Source of the DNA: UBA3839 sp902776985
GTDB lineage: Bacteria > Bacteroidota > Bacteroidia > Bacteroidales > Bacteroidaceae
Length of the DNA stretch: 64,000 nucleotides
Assembly (NCBI GenBank): GCA_902776985.1
Contig: CACYSD010000002.1
Span: forward strand, 62,001 to 126,000
Direction of reading: 5' to 3'
Shown here: positions 25,538-34,394 of the stretch, one piece after another
Position numbering within the stretch: the stretch's first letter is position 1
How the letters are laid out: every line of letters begins with the position of its first letter
The notes under the pieces: model-generated
Database searches by the model: none
What the model saw: the letters and a program-made list of their open reading frames with translations, nothing else
Told to the model about the DNA's origin: nothing
Made by a program: the position numbers and the translations under genes

Positions 25538-25975
25538 TTAGTGTTTCCAGAACATCCATTTTGGATATGGAGGCTCTACAATGGTAAGTTCTTCGCGCAT
25601 CTGCTGACGAATGAGCTGCTTGTAAGTCTTACCTGTTGAGATAATCTTATAGATGGTATTCCAGCTTGGGAGACCTCCAATGCCTCTATCGTCGATGAAG
25701 ATGTCGGCATTGAGCTTGCAGGAGAGATTCTCGTCCTTGGCTTCCTTGAACATGTCGGAGGAATCGCTGTTGACTGCCCAGAACTCCACTCCACGCTCCT
25801 TGCACCAGTTGAGTGCATCGTCGAGGAGTTCACCTTCACGAACAGTCCAAAGAATCAGTTTGTGGCGGTCGTTGATGAGCATTTTGAGCACTTCTGTTGC
25901 AAACGGACGTTCTTCTCCTATTTCAGGATACTTATGCTCAACTATCGTTCCGTCGAAATCTACTGCAATTGTCAT
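25538..25975 (-). CDS. Small HAD-superfamily phosphatase-like protein
   Basis: A 145-residue single-domain protein. Motif I is at the N-terminus (AVDFDGTIVEHKYP), motif II is ILWTVREG, and motif IV is probably NADIFIDDRGIGGLPSW. There is no cap domain, as in the BT_0820-like small HAD proteins of Bacteroides. Substrate unknown. Its start codon overlaps the wzc stop by one base, so it is translated from the same mRNA; a link with polysaccharide or kinase regulation is possible but only contextual. C-terminus PPYPKWMFWKH is unusually aromatic. Confidence 0.85.
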   Translation of the reverse strand: MTIAVDFDGTIVEHKYPEIGEERPFATEVLKMLINDRHKLILWTVREGELLDDALNWCKERGVEFWAVNSDSSDMFKEAKDENLSCKLNADIFIDDRGIGGLPSWNTIYKIISTGKTYKQLIRQQMREELTIVEPPYPKWMFWKH

Positions 25976-28515
25976 TATACTTCTTCGAGTTTTTTACCGT
26001 CCTTCTCACCGTAGCCATAACCATAGCCGTAACCGTATCCATAGCCATAGCCGTAACCATAGCCCTTGCGTCCATAACCATAGCCCTTCTTGCCATAGCC
26101 GTAGTAGTGACCATATCCACCGCCACCATGTTCCTTAACAGCATTGAAGATTACATTCATGTTAGGCAGGCGCTTCTCTTCATAGAGTTCGTTGATGAGG
26201 TCGCAGTCAGCCTTGAGTGAGTAATTAGCACGGATAATATAGAGACTTGCATCTGCCAGCTTACCAATAGAGAGTGTATCGGCAACAAGTCCGATAGGTG
26301 CTGTATCGAGCAAGATGTAATCGTATTTAGAACGCAGGTATTCAATTGCCACCTTCAGGTTCTCACGTTCGAGCAACTCGGCTGGGTTTGGTGGGATAGG
26401 ACCTGCAGGAAGGATGTCAAGATTGTCGTTAATACCTGAATTCTGGATGAGAGTGTCGATATATGCCACATCCTTAGGATCGTGAGAGAGGAAGTTGGAA
26501 ATACCCTTCTCTGTATCTGAAAGGTCGAACAGACCAGCAAGACGTGGCTTACGGATATCAAGACCAATCACCAATACCTTCTTTCCTACGAAAGCGATAC
26601 TTGCACCGAGGTTGGAGGCAATCACGGTCTTACCTTCACCAGACTGTGTAGATGTGAAGAGGAGTACATTCTCGCCTGGCTTGAGGATGAATGGGAGGTT
26701 AGAACGCAGAGTACGATAGACTTCCATCATGATACTATTGCGGTTCTCCTTGACAACCACAGTACGGTCACCCTTAACCAATGCCTTAACGAATGGGACA
26801 GAACCCAACATCGGAACTCGGCAGAGTTTGTCGAGGTCTTCCTTGCCAACGATTCTGAATCGAAGCATCTGACGCAGATAGTGGTAAACAAATGGAAGGA
26901 TGAATCCGAGGATGAATGCGAAAGCATAAATCAACTTGCGGTTTGGCGAGATTGGAGTGTTGCTTGTCACAGGCTCTTCAATCAGCTTGCCTTTATATGC
27001 TGAAGAAGCAAGAGTGATGGCGTTCTCCTCACGCTTCTGCAGGAGCATAAGGTAGAGGTCTGCCTTCAGTTTCTGCTGACGGTCCATGTCAGCAAGTGCA
27101 CGCTGCTTAGATGGTGCAGCAGAAATCTGGCTTGCGTATTTGTCAACCTGTCCCTTTACGTTCTTGCGCTCAATGGCAAGCTGACGTTTTGTACTTGCGA
27201 TAGAGTACTTGATATTACGAGTCAGGTCTTCGAGTTCGCTCTCAAGCTGGAGTACAACAGGGTTAGAAGCAGAAGAGGTGCGGAGCAGTTTGTTGCGCTC
27301 ACCTACCTTGGAGTTGTACTCTGCAATAACGTTTGTCAGAGCAACCTGAGTAAGACCGATATTCGATGGGATAATCTGAAGGTGGTTGTTTGGATTAGCC
27401 ATGTACTCAGAGATGTAGTCAATGAGGTTGAGCTGAATGTCCACATCTACCAATTGCTTTTCATACAAGAGGTTCTGGGAAAGTGCAGTTCCGGCTTCAG
27501 CCTTGTCGTCGATAATACCCTGTTGAGTCTTATAGTTAGCCAACTGACCTTCTGTCATCTGGAGTTGTGATTCGATGATGTCGAGACGCTCGTCAATGAA
27601 CTTTGCTGTACGTGTTGCCTCGATTGTGTTGTCGATGCTTGCATCTTCGTTATAGACCTCAGCCAGACAAGTCAGATAATCCTTTGCACGTTCACTGATA
27701 TTGTCCTTCATTGAAATCTCTGCAATGGTAGTCATCTTTGAAGTTGGCTGAACAGACAACTTGGAAGTGAACATTGAAGCAGCATAGTCAATAGGGAAGA
27801 TAGATGCAATCATAGGACGCTCCAGCCTGTATGGATCGGTGATACGGTCCTCGTCATTGATTGCATAGAGGTTAGCCTCAGCCGCATAATTGGCAAGAGC
27901 CTGGTTGCGATCGAGATAAATCACACCGAATGGAGTGTGAAGCTGAGCAGGGAAAGTGCTTACCTTCTTGGAGAGAAGCATGTTCTTTCCGAAATATACA
28001 GAAGCCTTGACGCCCTTGCCTGCACCCTCGATTTCTACATCAAGAATGGTGCGGAGCGAATCCACATTCACAGAATCCATATCGATGATGTATGGAGAAT
28101 ACTTGCGATAGACTTCCTGAGTTCTGATTCTACCATGAACATAGTAGCTTGTATACAACTTGAGCTTACGTACCACCAGCTTGTTGAGGGTACGAGTTGC
28201 AAGAACCTCGATTTCGTTGTCAAAACCGTTACTGCTGTTCATGAAACCAAGTTCGCTGAACGTGTTGCTGATGGATGAGTTATAGGATCTGCGTTGTTCA
28301 CGATCCTTGATAAGCATCTTTGACGATACTTGGTAGACAGGAGTTGTATAGCGAAGATAGAGCCACGCCAATCCCATACATACAACTACAGATACTGCAA
28401 TCCAATACTTATATCTAAGCAGCAAGGCCCATATAACCTTAATATCAAACCCTGATTCTTCTTTAACTAATTCGCTATCGTACTGTGAACTACGATTCTC
28501 TTGCAATTCGCTCAT
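25975..28515 (-). CDS. Wzc-like polysaccharide chain-length regulator / BY tyrosine kinase
   Basis: Inner-membrane protein of 846 residues. A first membrane helix (about 37-55, YWIAVSVVVCMGLAWLYL), a Wzz-type periplasmic domain with coiled coil (about 280-490), a second helix (about 515-535, LIYAFAFILGFILPFVYHYL) and a cytoplasmic kinase domain with Walker A (TQSGEGKTVIASNL), Walker A' (VLVIGLDIRKPRLAGLF) and Walker B (ILLDTAPIGLV). The C-terminal tail is a run of Gly-Tyr repeats with 15 tyrosines in about 43 residues, the expected site of autophosphorylation. No wza export gene or polysaccharide locus is adjacent. A full promoter lies 95 nt upstream. Confidence 0.93.
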   Translation of the reverse strand: MSELQENRSSQYDSELVKEESGFDIKVIWALLLRYKYWIAVSVVVCMGLAWLYLRYTTPVYQVSSKMLIKDREQRRSYNSSISNTFSELGFMNSSNGFDNEIEVLATRTLNKLVVRKLKLYTSYYVHGRIRTQEVYRKYSPYIIDMDSVNVDSLRTILDVEIEGAGKGVKASVYFGKNMLLSKKVSTFPAQLHTPFGVIYLDRNQALANYAAEANLYAINDEDRITDPYRLERPMIASIFPIDYAASMFTSKLSVQPTSKMTTIAEISMKDNISERAKDYLTCLAEVYNEDASIDNTIEATRTAKFIDERLDIIESQLQMTEGQLANYKTQQGIIDDKAEAGTALSQNLLYEKQLVDVDIQLNLIDYISEYMANPNNHLQIIPSNIGLTQVALTNVIAEYNSKVGERNKLLRTSSASNPVVLQLESELEDLTRNIKYSIASTKRQLAIERKNVKGQVDKYASQISAAPSKQRALADMDRQQKLKADLYLMLLQKREENAITLASSAYKGKLIEEPVTSNTPISPNRKLIYAFAFILGFILPFVYHYLRQMLRFRIVGKEDLDKLCRVPMLGSVPFVKALVKGDRTVVVKENRNSIMMEVYRTLRSNLPFILKPGENVLLFTSTQSGEGKTVIASNLGASIAFVGKKVLVIGLDIRKPRLAGLFDLSDTEKGISNFLSHDPKDVAYIDTLIQNSGINDNLDILPAGPIPPNPAELLERENLKVAIEYLRSKYDYILLDTAPIGLVADTLSIGKLADASLYIIRANYSLKADCDLINELYEEKRLPNMNVIFNAVKEHGGGGYGHYYGYGKKGYGYGRKGYGYGYGYGYGYGYGYGYGEKDGKKLEEV
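26011..26130 (-). repeat. GGnTAy hexanucleotide repeat encoding the Gly-Tyr tail
   Basis: Degenerate 6-nt units (GGT/GGC/GGA plus TAC/TAT) are repeated nine times in a row, then interrupted by Arg/Lys and His codons and resumed. Unit length is a multiple of three, so copy-number changes keep the frame. Confidence 0.8.
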
Positions 28516-28609
28516 ATTGAATAATATAAAGTTATAAGAATTAATTCAAAAAAATGTGATTTCTGAATAAATGCGTATAATACCTTAATTGATAAATGCT
28601 AAATCCATG

Positions 28610-28640
28610 CAAAGGTAGGAATTAATTTTTGATTGGCAAA
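28610..28640 (-). promoter_or_regulatory. Bacteroidetes-type promoter for wzc
   Basis: TTTG (28640-28637), exactly 19 nt, then TACCTTTG (28617-28610) on the minus strand. The -33 box is inside the last codons of the nucleotidyltransferase gene. Confidence 0.75.
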
Positions 28641-29386
28641 TTAAAATCTGACAAAAACTTCTCTGCCTGCTGAAGCGTATCGAGTTTTCCGACATCGATA
28701 ATCCGCAAGTCAGACTGAGGAGAGAGCACCACATTTCCTTTGTCACAAACACTCAGATATAAGTCTATCACAGAGAAACTACTACCCCACTCTGCCATCT
28801 GCGGCAGCATGGTCTTCGGGAAGATGTGGATGCCAGAGAAACTCTGACTATAGAACTTATCGGGATGCCCTGCATAGTCGTTTTCGCTGTACAATCCCTT
28901 GTATTCATTGGTATTGGCATTGTGCCAGCCCACAAGCCTATTGTCATCCTTGCGGGCAATCAGGCTACGTGAAGAATGTCGGTCGCTTGTCATCAGCACA
29001 GCACAGTCAGAAGCTGCATGGGAACGATAGAACTCTCCAAGGTCGGCATTGTGAAGAATATCGACATTGTGGACAAGTATAGGTTCATCGCTGGCAAACA
29101 GAGGACCTGCCTTCTTGATGGCTCCACCGGTGTTGAGCAGTTCCTGACGCTCATCGCTAATACGAATGTCTATACCAAAGTTCTGGTTGGTATTAAGGAA
29201 GTCGATAATTTGTTCGGCAAAATGATGTACATTAACCACGATATTCGTACATCCAGCCTTTTTCAGCCGCTCTATCTGATGTTGCAGGAGCGGTTTTCCG
29301 CATACGTGCACCATAGCCTTCGGCATAGTCAATGTCAAAGGCTTCAATCTGGTTCCTAATCCTGCTGCAAGTATTAATGCGTTCAT
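28622..29386 (-). CDS. Sugar-1-phosphate nucleotidyltransferase (MurU/RmlA-like)
   Basis: Transfers a nucleotide to a sugar 1-phosphate. The 254-residue protein begins with the pyrophosphorylase signature LILAAGLGTRLKPLT followed by PKAMVHVCGKPLLQHQIE; the metal-binding region is VHNVDILHN. The length and lack of a C-terminal beta-helix fit MurU-like enzymes. Directly upstream in the same direction lies an AmgK-like kinase fused to RapZ; together they could phosphorylate and activate N-acetylmuramic acid or a similar sugar. That pathway assignment is inference from pairing; a role in GDP-heptose-type activation is an alternative. Confidence 0.85.
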   Translation of the reverse strand: MNALILAAGLGTRLKPLTLTMPKAMVHVCGKPLLQHQIERLKKAGCTNIVVNVHHFAEQIIDFLNTNQNFGIDIRISDERQELLNTGGAIKKAGPLFASDEPILVHNVDILHNADLGEFYRSHAASDCAVLMTSDRHSSRSLIARKDDNRLVGWHNANTNEYKGLYSENDYAGHPDKFYSQSFSGIHIFPKTMLPQMAEWGSSFSVIDLYLSVCDKGNVVLSPQSDLRIIDVGKLDTLQQAEKFLSDFNLPIKN

Positions 29387-29400
29387 GTGCTAAGTGAAGA

Positions 29401-29459
29401 GTGAAGTGATAGTACCGGAGAACAGAGTGAAGTGTGAAGTGATAGTACCGGAGGACACG
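29401..29459 (-). repeat. Two-copy direct repeat, 33-bp period
   Basis: GTGAAGTGATAGTACCGGAG occurs at 29401-29420 and again at 29434-29453, with GAACA/GGACA following. The unit starts with the GTGAAG motif of the GAAGAAT family. It fills the gap between the kinase-RapZ gene and the nucleotidyltransferase. Confidence 0.85.
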
Positions 29460-29467
29460 GAACAAAA

Positions 29468-30922
29468 TTAGAATGATTGATGTATATTTTGTTCTCTATG
29501 GTGGAGGGAGATGGAGACTCCGAATTTCTGATGGAGGTGTTCTGCAAGATGCTGGGCAGAATACACACTACGATGCTGTCCTCCCGTGCAACCGAAGGCA
29601 AACTGAAGGTGGGTAAATCCACGGTTAATGTATCGTTGAACATGAAAATCAGCCAACTTATACACACTTTCCAGGAAAGTAAGAATCTCTCCGTCCTTTT
29701 CAAGGAAATCAATCACAGGCTTGTCCAACCCCGTGAGTTGTTTGTACTCATCGTAACGTCCGGGATTGTTGCTGCTGCGGCAATCAAACACATATCCGCC
29801 ACCGTTTCCGCTTTCGTCTGCCGGAATGCCTTTCTTATAAGAAAAAGAGTAAATCGTGACATGGAGCGAAGGTTTTTCGCCACTTACAGAAGTGCTGTGT
29901 GCAAGTTGCTGATTCTGCTTCGAACCAAGCTCCACAAGCTGATGGGCAATAGACTTCAAATAAGGATAAGCATCAACCGTCCCCTTCTCTATCAACTCAT
30001 TCAGATTGCGCAGAGCAACTGGGATGCTTTGAATGAAATACTGCTTGCGTTCCCAAAGTCCGCGATAGCCGTATGCTCCTAAGACCTGCAGAGTGCGGAA
30101 GAGCACAAACAGGCTCAGTAGCTTCTCAAATGTCTCTCGGGGAATGTCAACATAGCGCCGCAGAGACTCAAGATACACATCGATGAGTTTACTGCGGAGG
30201 GCTGGCGAATAATTGGCAGAAGCCTGCCACAGGAACGATGCCACATCATAATATATAGGTCCCTTGCGTCCTCCCTGAAAATCGATGTAGTAAGGACGTC
30301 CCTCCTTGAGCATCACATTCCTTGCCTGGAAATCGCGATACATAAACCCCTGCTCTTCAACAGAAAGTATATCGTCGGCAAGATGAACGAAATCCGCTTC
30401 AAGCGACAACTCATTGAACTCCAGTCCCGACAACTTCAGATAGCAGTACTTGAAGTAATTGAGGTCGAACATCACAGATGTACGATCCATTTCCCTGGTC
30501 GGATAGCATTGGCTGTAGATATAGTCGTTGGCGCACTTGAATTGGAATGCAGGCAGTTCACTCATCACCAATTGAAGCATGACTTGAGCCATCTCGCCAT
30601 ACTCGCCGTTCGCCCTGTCGTCATTGATGAAGCCGTACAGAGAGCGGTCGCCCAAGTCTTCCTGGAGAATGCACAATCCGCTTTCGTCAATGGCATAGAC
30701 AGCAGGCACAGGCAGATGGCGTGCTGCCATAGACAAAGCCAGATTGTAGAAAGCTCTGTTTTCCTCGGCAGAGGTGCCAATGACACCAATCATGGTTTTA
30801 CCGCCTTCTTCCGTGATGCGGTAGTAGCAGCGGTTGCTCCCTGCCCCAGGGAGTTTGTCCAGCTTAACGGGAGTTTTCCCGAACGTGTTCTGGTAGAGTT
30901 CTATCAATCCTTGCGTTTCCAT
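29468..30922 (-). CDS. AmgK-like phosphotransferase fused to RapZ C-terminal domain
   Basis: A 484-residue two-domain protein. Residues about 1-330 are an aminoglycoside-phosphotransferase-type kinase: GAGSNRCYYRI near the N-terminus, the catalytic loop YRDFQARNVML and metal site YYIDFQGGRKGPIYYD. Residues about 355-475 match the C-terminal domain of RapZ: FSYKKGIPADE, VFDCRSSNNPG, LTGLDKPVIDFL and FAFGCTGGQHRSVYSA. RapZ in E. coli senses glucosamine-6-phosphate and binds RNA; here its P-loop half is replaced by a sugar kinase. The start overlaps the permease gene by 19 nt. With the downstream nucleotidyltransferase it suggests amino-sugar salvage; the substrate is not proven. Confidence 0.87.
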   Translation of the reverse strand: METQGLIELYQNTFGKTPVKLDKLPGAGSNRCYYRITEEGGKTMIGVIGTSAEENRAFYNLALSMAARHLPVPAVYAIDESGLCILQEDLGDRSLYGFINDDRANGEYGEMAQVMLQLVMSELPAFQFKCANDYIYSQCYPTREMDRTSVMFDLNYFKYCYLKLSGLEFNELSLEADFVHLADDILSVEEQGFMYRDFQARNVMLKEGRPYYIDFQGGRKGPIYYDVASFLWQASANYSPALRSKLIDVYLESLRRYVDIPRETFEKLLSLFVLFRTLQVLGAYGYRGLWERKQYFIQSIPVALRNLNELIEKGTVDAYPYLKSIAHQLVELGSKQNQQLAHSTSVSGEKPSLHVTIYSFSYKKGIPADESGNGGGYVFDCRSSNNPGRYDEYKQLTGLDKPVIDFLEKDGEILTFLESVYKLADFHVQRYINRGFTHLQFAFGCTGGQHRSVYSAQHLAEHLHQKFGVSISLHHREQNIHQSF

Positions 30923-32103
30923 ATTGACATCACTTTAGAACGGACTGCAATAACATTGAGAACGGAAACCAGCAGGAGCAATCCCACACCTACGACAACG
31001 GCAATAAGCATTGACGGTGTTTCCATATTGGGGAAGAAAGTCTCAAACAGACCCAGATACTGCTGACGGATGATAATAAGCACTACGAAAGCCAGCACGA
31101 ACACCAGCACGTTGAGACCGATGGTCAATATCTGGTATGGCATCGACACTCGTGCAGGGCTATATCCCACCAGCAGGAGGTTCTCCAGTTTGGAGCTGTT
31201 CTTCTGTACTAGCAGGTAAACGCTGAGCATGAGGATATAGAATGCCAGCACACTTATTATCAGTCCCACTCCCATCACAATTCCCACAATCACTCTGAGG
31301 ATGAAAGTCGTCTTGGATGCATCCAGTTTGTCTTCATCAGTCAGGTAGTTGTGTTCTTTCAGGTAGCGGGTGATATTCTCGTCGGTAGGATTGTTGACTT
31401 GCAGAATCAGTCGGGTTGCATCACCTTGGCGTCCGGATGAATAGTAATCGTTTGCCCACTGCATGAACGCCTGTGGCACGAGAATGGTATTGAGGCGGTT
31501 GCTGAATCCCACGATGCGACCCTCGTAGTTGTCACGGAATCCGTTGCTGCGGATCACTATGCTCAGGCGTATGCTTCCGAGTATTCCTTCCGAAAGCGTA
31601 GGCATGTTACGGCTCTGGGCATAACCGAAATTATACAGGTCGAGATAGTTGCGAGGCAGGATAATCGGAATCTTCTGATCACCCTCTGTATAGTCCCATT
31701 CACCTGCATGGACATCAACAAACTCATCAGGAACAGACTCGAAGAACATATCCGTGGAGAAACGCACGAAGCCCTCAATGTCAAATCCGGCATACACATC
31801 GAAGCTTGAAGCCGTGAATGCGCCAAGTTTCTCCACGAACGGCTGCTGCTGGAGTTCCTCTATTTCCGATTTTGAGAACGAAGTCGATGAGCCTACTATC
31901 GAACCGATGGTGTTCACCTCTTTGTTGATGATGAGATAGTCTTCCTTCATGAAGCTGTCCTCACTCGTATAGACCGACTGTGTATCAGTATAGAATTGCA
32001 CGCCAAGCAGAATGATGAGCATACCCACGAGGTTTGCGAAGAAGAATCCCACAAACTGCGGTATGCTGATGTGCTGACGCAATAGTTTCCAGACAAGTGC
32101 CAT
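30904..32103 (-). CDS. FtsX/MacB-type ABC transporter permease
   Basis: A 399-residue membrane protein with one N-terminal helix (FVGFFFANLVGMLIILLGVQFY), a periplasmic domain (about 45-265) and three C-terminal helices (IVGIVMGVGLIISVLAFYIL, ILTIGLNVLVFVLAFVVLII, LIAVVVGVGLLLLVSVLNVI). This is the FtsX/MacB topology. The ATP-binding subunit gene lies two bases upstream. No efflux adaptor is nearby; a DUF4836 lipoprotein precedes the pair. Mechanotransmission or lipoprotein-related work is a guess from topology. Confidence 0.88.
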   Translation of the reverse strand: MALVWKLLRQHISIPQFVGFFFANLVGMLIILLGVQFYTDTQSVYTSEDSFMKEDYLIINKEVNTIGSIVGSSTSFSKSEIEELQQQPFVEKLGAFTASSFDVYAGFDIEGFVRFSTDMFFESVPDEFVDVHAGEWDYTEGDQKIPIILPRNYLDLYNFGYAQSRNMPTLSEGILGSIRLSIVIRSNGFRDNYEGRIVGFSNRLNTILVPQAFMQWANDYYSSGRQGDATRLILQVNNPTDENITRYLKEHNYLTDEDKLDASKTTFILRVIVGIVMGVGLIISVLAFYILMLSVYLLVQKNSSKLENLLLVGYSPARVSMPYQILTIGLNVLVFVLAFVVLIIIRQQYLGLFETFFPNMETPSMLIAVVVGVGLLLLVSVLNVIAVRSKVMSIWKRKD

Positions 32104-32105
32104 AG

Positions 32106-32750
32106 TTATAACTTCAATATCGTGTCGTAGTGAATTTCCATATGTTTGCCGATGCTCGTGACAATGACTCCTGCGCCCTGTCGTTTTGCCTCAGTGGTGA
32201 GGATATCAGCCATTATATTGCTGTTGTCGTCATCAAGGTGGCTGATTGGCTCGTCAACAAATACAAAGTCAAAAGGCTGGCAGAGAGTGCGGATCATAGC
32301 CACACGCTGCTGCTGACCAAACGACATCCGTCCGATTTTAGCACCGCGCTTCTCGGCAATGCCAAGCATTTCGAACCAAGTATTTATCTGTGACTCGCTC
32401 TGGAAATGTGTGAGGTTGTTCTTGATAAGCACATTTTCCATAGCTGTCAATTCAGGAAACAGTCGCAGTTCCTGCCAGAGCAAAGCGATATTAGACCTGC
32501 GGATATTCACCCACTGGCTTACTTTGTACTTGCATATGTCTTCACCGTCGAAGAGAATGTCGCCGTCGTAGTCGTGGCGATAGCCGAAGATATAGCTGCA
32601 GAGCGACGACTTTCCTGTACCTGAGTTGGCTTCAACAAGGTAGGTATTTCCGCGGCTGAGCTTCACATCGCTCATCCACACATCGCTGTGGATGTCGCTG
32701 TTGCCTCGGAACACCTGCGGAAGTACCTGCCTAAGTTCGATTTCGTTCAT
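32106..32750 (-). CDS. ABC transporter ATP-binding protein
   Basis: A 214-residue nucleotide-binding subunit. Walker A is EANSGTGKSSL (Asn where Gly is more usual two places before Gly), the signature is MSFGQQQRVAMIRTL, and Walker B is FVFVDEPISHLDDDN. The Q-loop region is LLWQELRLFPELTAMENV. It is closest in style to LolD/MacB ATPases and pairs with the FtsX-type permease immediately downstream. Confidence 0.92.
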   Translation of the reverse strand: MNEIELRQVLPQVFRGNSDIHSDVWMSDVKLSRGNTYLVEANSGTGKSSLCSYIFGYRHDYDGDILFDGEDICKYKVSQWVNIRRSNIALLWQELRLFPELTAMENVLIKNNLTHFQSESQINTWFEMLGIAEKRGAKIGRMSFGQQQRVAMIRTLCQPFDFVFVDEPISHLDDDNSNIMADILTTEAKRQGAGVIVTSIGKHMEIHYDTILKL

Positions 32751-32763
32751 TAAATAGAATTAA

Positions 32764-34353
32764 TTACATATTATTTTCGAAGAACTCATTGAGAATACCC
32801 ATGTAGAGCGCGAGGATATTCTTAGAGTTGTCTGTAACTGTGAATCGTGCAGAGCCGTGCATCTTGTTGTCACCCTTTGCGATAATCACGTCGAGCATTT
32901 CAATAGCTGTCTTTGCCTCAGAAGGGATGTGAGCAGCCATTCCTGACTCTTTCATGATGGCATTCATCAGTTTCTTCACGTTGAAGTAGAAGAAGCTTGT
33001 AGATGCCTTGATTTCGTCCTTGTACTTGTCAAGTGCTGAAGTTGTGCCGACAAAAAGGTTTGGAGAGAATCCCTTAAGCCCTGTGAAAACAAGGTTGTTC
33101 TGCTCGTTCACACCGAACACACAATTTGTATGCTCTGTTGTTACAGTCATATCACCTGTTTCCCAGTCCCAATCATGTTTCTCACTGGCTACATCAAGCT
33201 GATAGATATTGCCCATCAGAGGAGTTACAACCACATCGTCTGCCTTGAAGTTCTTGTCGAAATCCTTCATGAAGTCTGCATTCGAAACCTTGGCTGCCGC
33301 TACGAAGAAATCGAGGAAATCACTCTCTTCCATATTTTCGAACTTGCAGTTGAAAGCTGCTGCACAGTCGCCGTTGAAAGAACTCATCAATTTCATTACG
33401 TCAATGCCAAGAGTCTGCTCAAGCACGATGAACGCCTCCTTAGTTTTCTTGTCTTTGTTCATCTGATCGACAATCGACTTGCCGTCAAATGCAACACCTA
33501 GCCATCCGATGCAGTCAACAGTAGCCAAGTTCATATAGTCACCTGCGAGAGTCTTGCTCTTGGCTGCGTTAGCTTCGAGCTTCTTCTGAGCCTCGTCGTT
33601 TGAGCCATACTGCTCAAAGTCGATTCTCATCTCACCCTTGTCGAAGGTAAGTGTGCTCAGCAGGTTTATATCCTTGAGTTTCACACCACCTGTCATGGAA
33701 GTGATGTCTGTGCCTGTAGCTTCAAACAGAGCAGAAGGGATGATGCCCCAGTTCACCCAAAGCTTGGCGTCGCCGTCGGCATCACATATTTTATTATATG
33801 TATCAGTTTCAGTAAACGGATTCTCCTTCTTGAAGAGCTGCGAGAGTTTCACTTCGATGTTTGTATCAGCAAAACTGAACAGAGTGAGGAAAGCATCGCC
33901 GTTGTATGCCATAGCTCCTCTTCCGTCAATCATCTGATGGATATCACCGCTCTCCTTGAATTTTGGCGAGAGGTTTGGCAACATGGTCTTGACAAAATCC
34001 TCGAACTTGCTCTCGCTATCCATGGCGAAGAGCATACCGAAGCAAGTGCGGTCGCCAGTAACGAAAACGTACATTGGCTTCTCTACGTCGAGTCCTGATT
34101 CAACAGGATCGCTGAGAAGTTTCTTGATATATTCAGCCTGCTTTGGAGTAGACTGCATTGAAGTCATTGTCTTGATTGCCTCGAGCACTTTCTTGTTGGT
34201 GTCGAAGTCACACTTCTCGACAATGCTCTTGAAATCCACCTCTGCCACTACCTTTGCATCAGCAGGAATTACCTTTACATACTCGTTCTTGCTACATGAA
34301 GCGAAAGCAAAAACAATGACTGTAGCTAAAATTAATAACTTACTCTTTTTCAT
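32764..34353 (-). CDS. DUF4836 family lipoprotein
   Basis: Predicted lipoprotein of 529 residues: basic N-terminus, hydrophobic segment and lipobox FASC, then NEYVKVIPADAKVVAEVDF, the typical DUF4836 opening. The family is Bacteroidetes-specific with unknown function. The mature part is long, mixed alpha/beta, with no enzyme motif seen. It lies 13 nt upstream of the ABC ATPase gene, so it may be a partner of the transporter; the spacing supports cotranscription but not a function. Confidence 0.83.
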   Translation of the reverse strand: MKKSKLLILATVIVFAFASCSKNEYVKVIPADAKVVAEVDFKSIVEKCDFDTNKKVLEAIKTMTSMQSTPKQAEYIKKLLSDPVESGLDVEKPMYVFVTGDRTCFGMLFAMDSESKFEDFVKTMLPNLSPKFKESGDIHQMIDGRGAMAYNGDAFLTLFSFADTNIEVKLSQLFKKENPFTETDTYNKICDADGDAKLWVNWGIIPSALFEATGTDITSMTGGVKLKDINLLSTLTFDKGEMRIDFEQYGSNDEAQKKLEANAAKSKTLAGDYMNLATVDCIGWLGVAFDGKSIVDQMNKDKKTKEAFIVLEQTLGIDVMKLMSSFNGDCAAAFNCKFENMEESDFLDFFVAAAKVSNADFMKDFDKNFKADDVVVTPLMGNIYQLDVASEKHDWDWETGDMTVTTEHTNCVFGVNEQNNLVFTGLKGFSPNLFVGTTSALDKYKDEIKASTSFFYFNVKKLMNAIMKESGMAAHIPSEAKTAIEMLDVIIAKGDNKMHGSARFTVTDNSKNILALYMGILNEFFENNM

Positions 34354-34394
34354 TTGTTTGATAAATTTAATTAAATTGATAATTTATTTTGTGT

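Noticed and set aside
25975..29386. Capsule biosynthesis locus
   Set aside because: Only a Wzc-type kinase is present; no flippase, polymerase, export protein or glycosyltransferase cluster accompanies it.
29401..29459. Possible small CRISPR array
   Set aside because: Only two units, no spacers of regular length, and no cas genes in the window.
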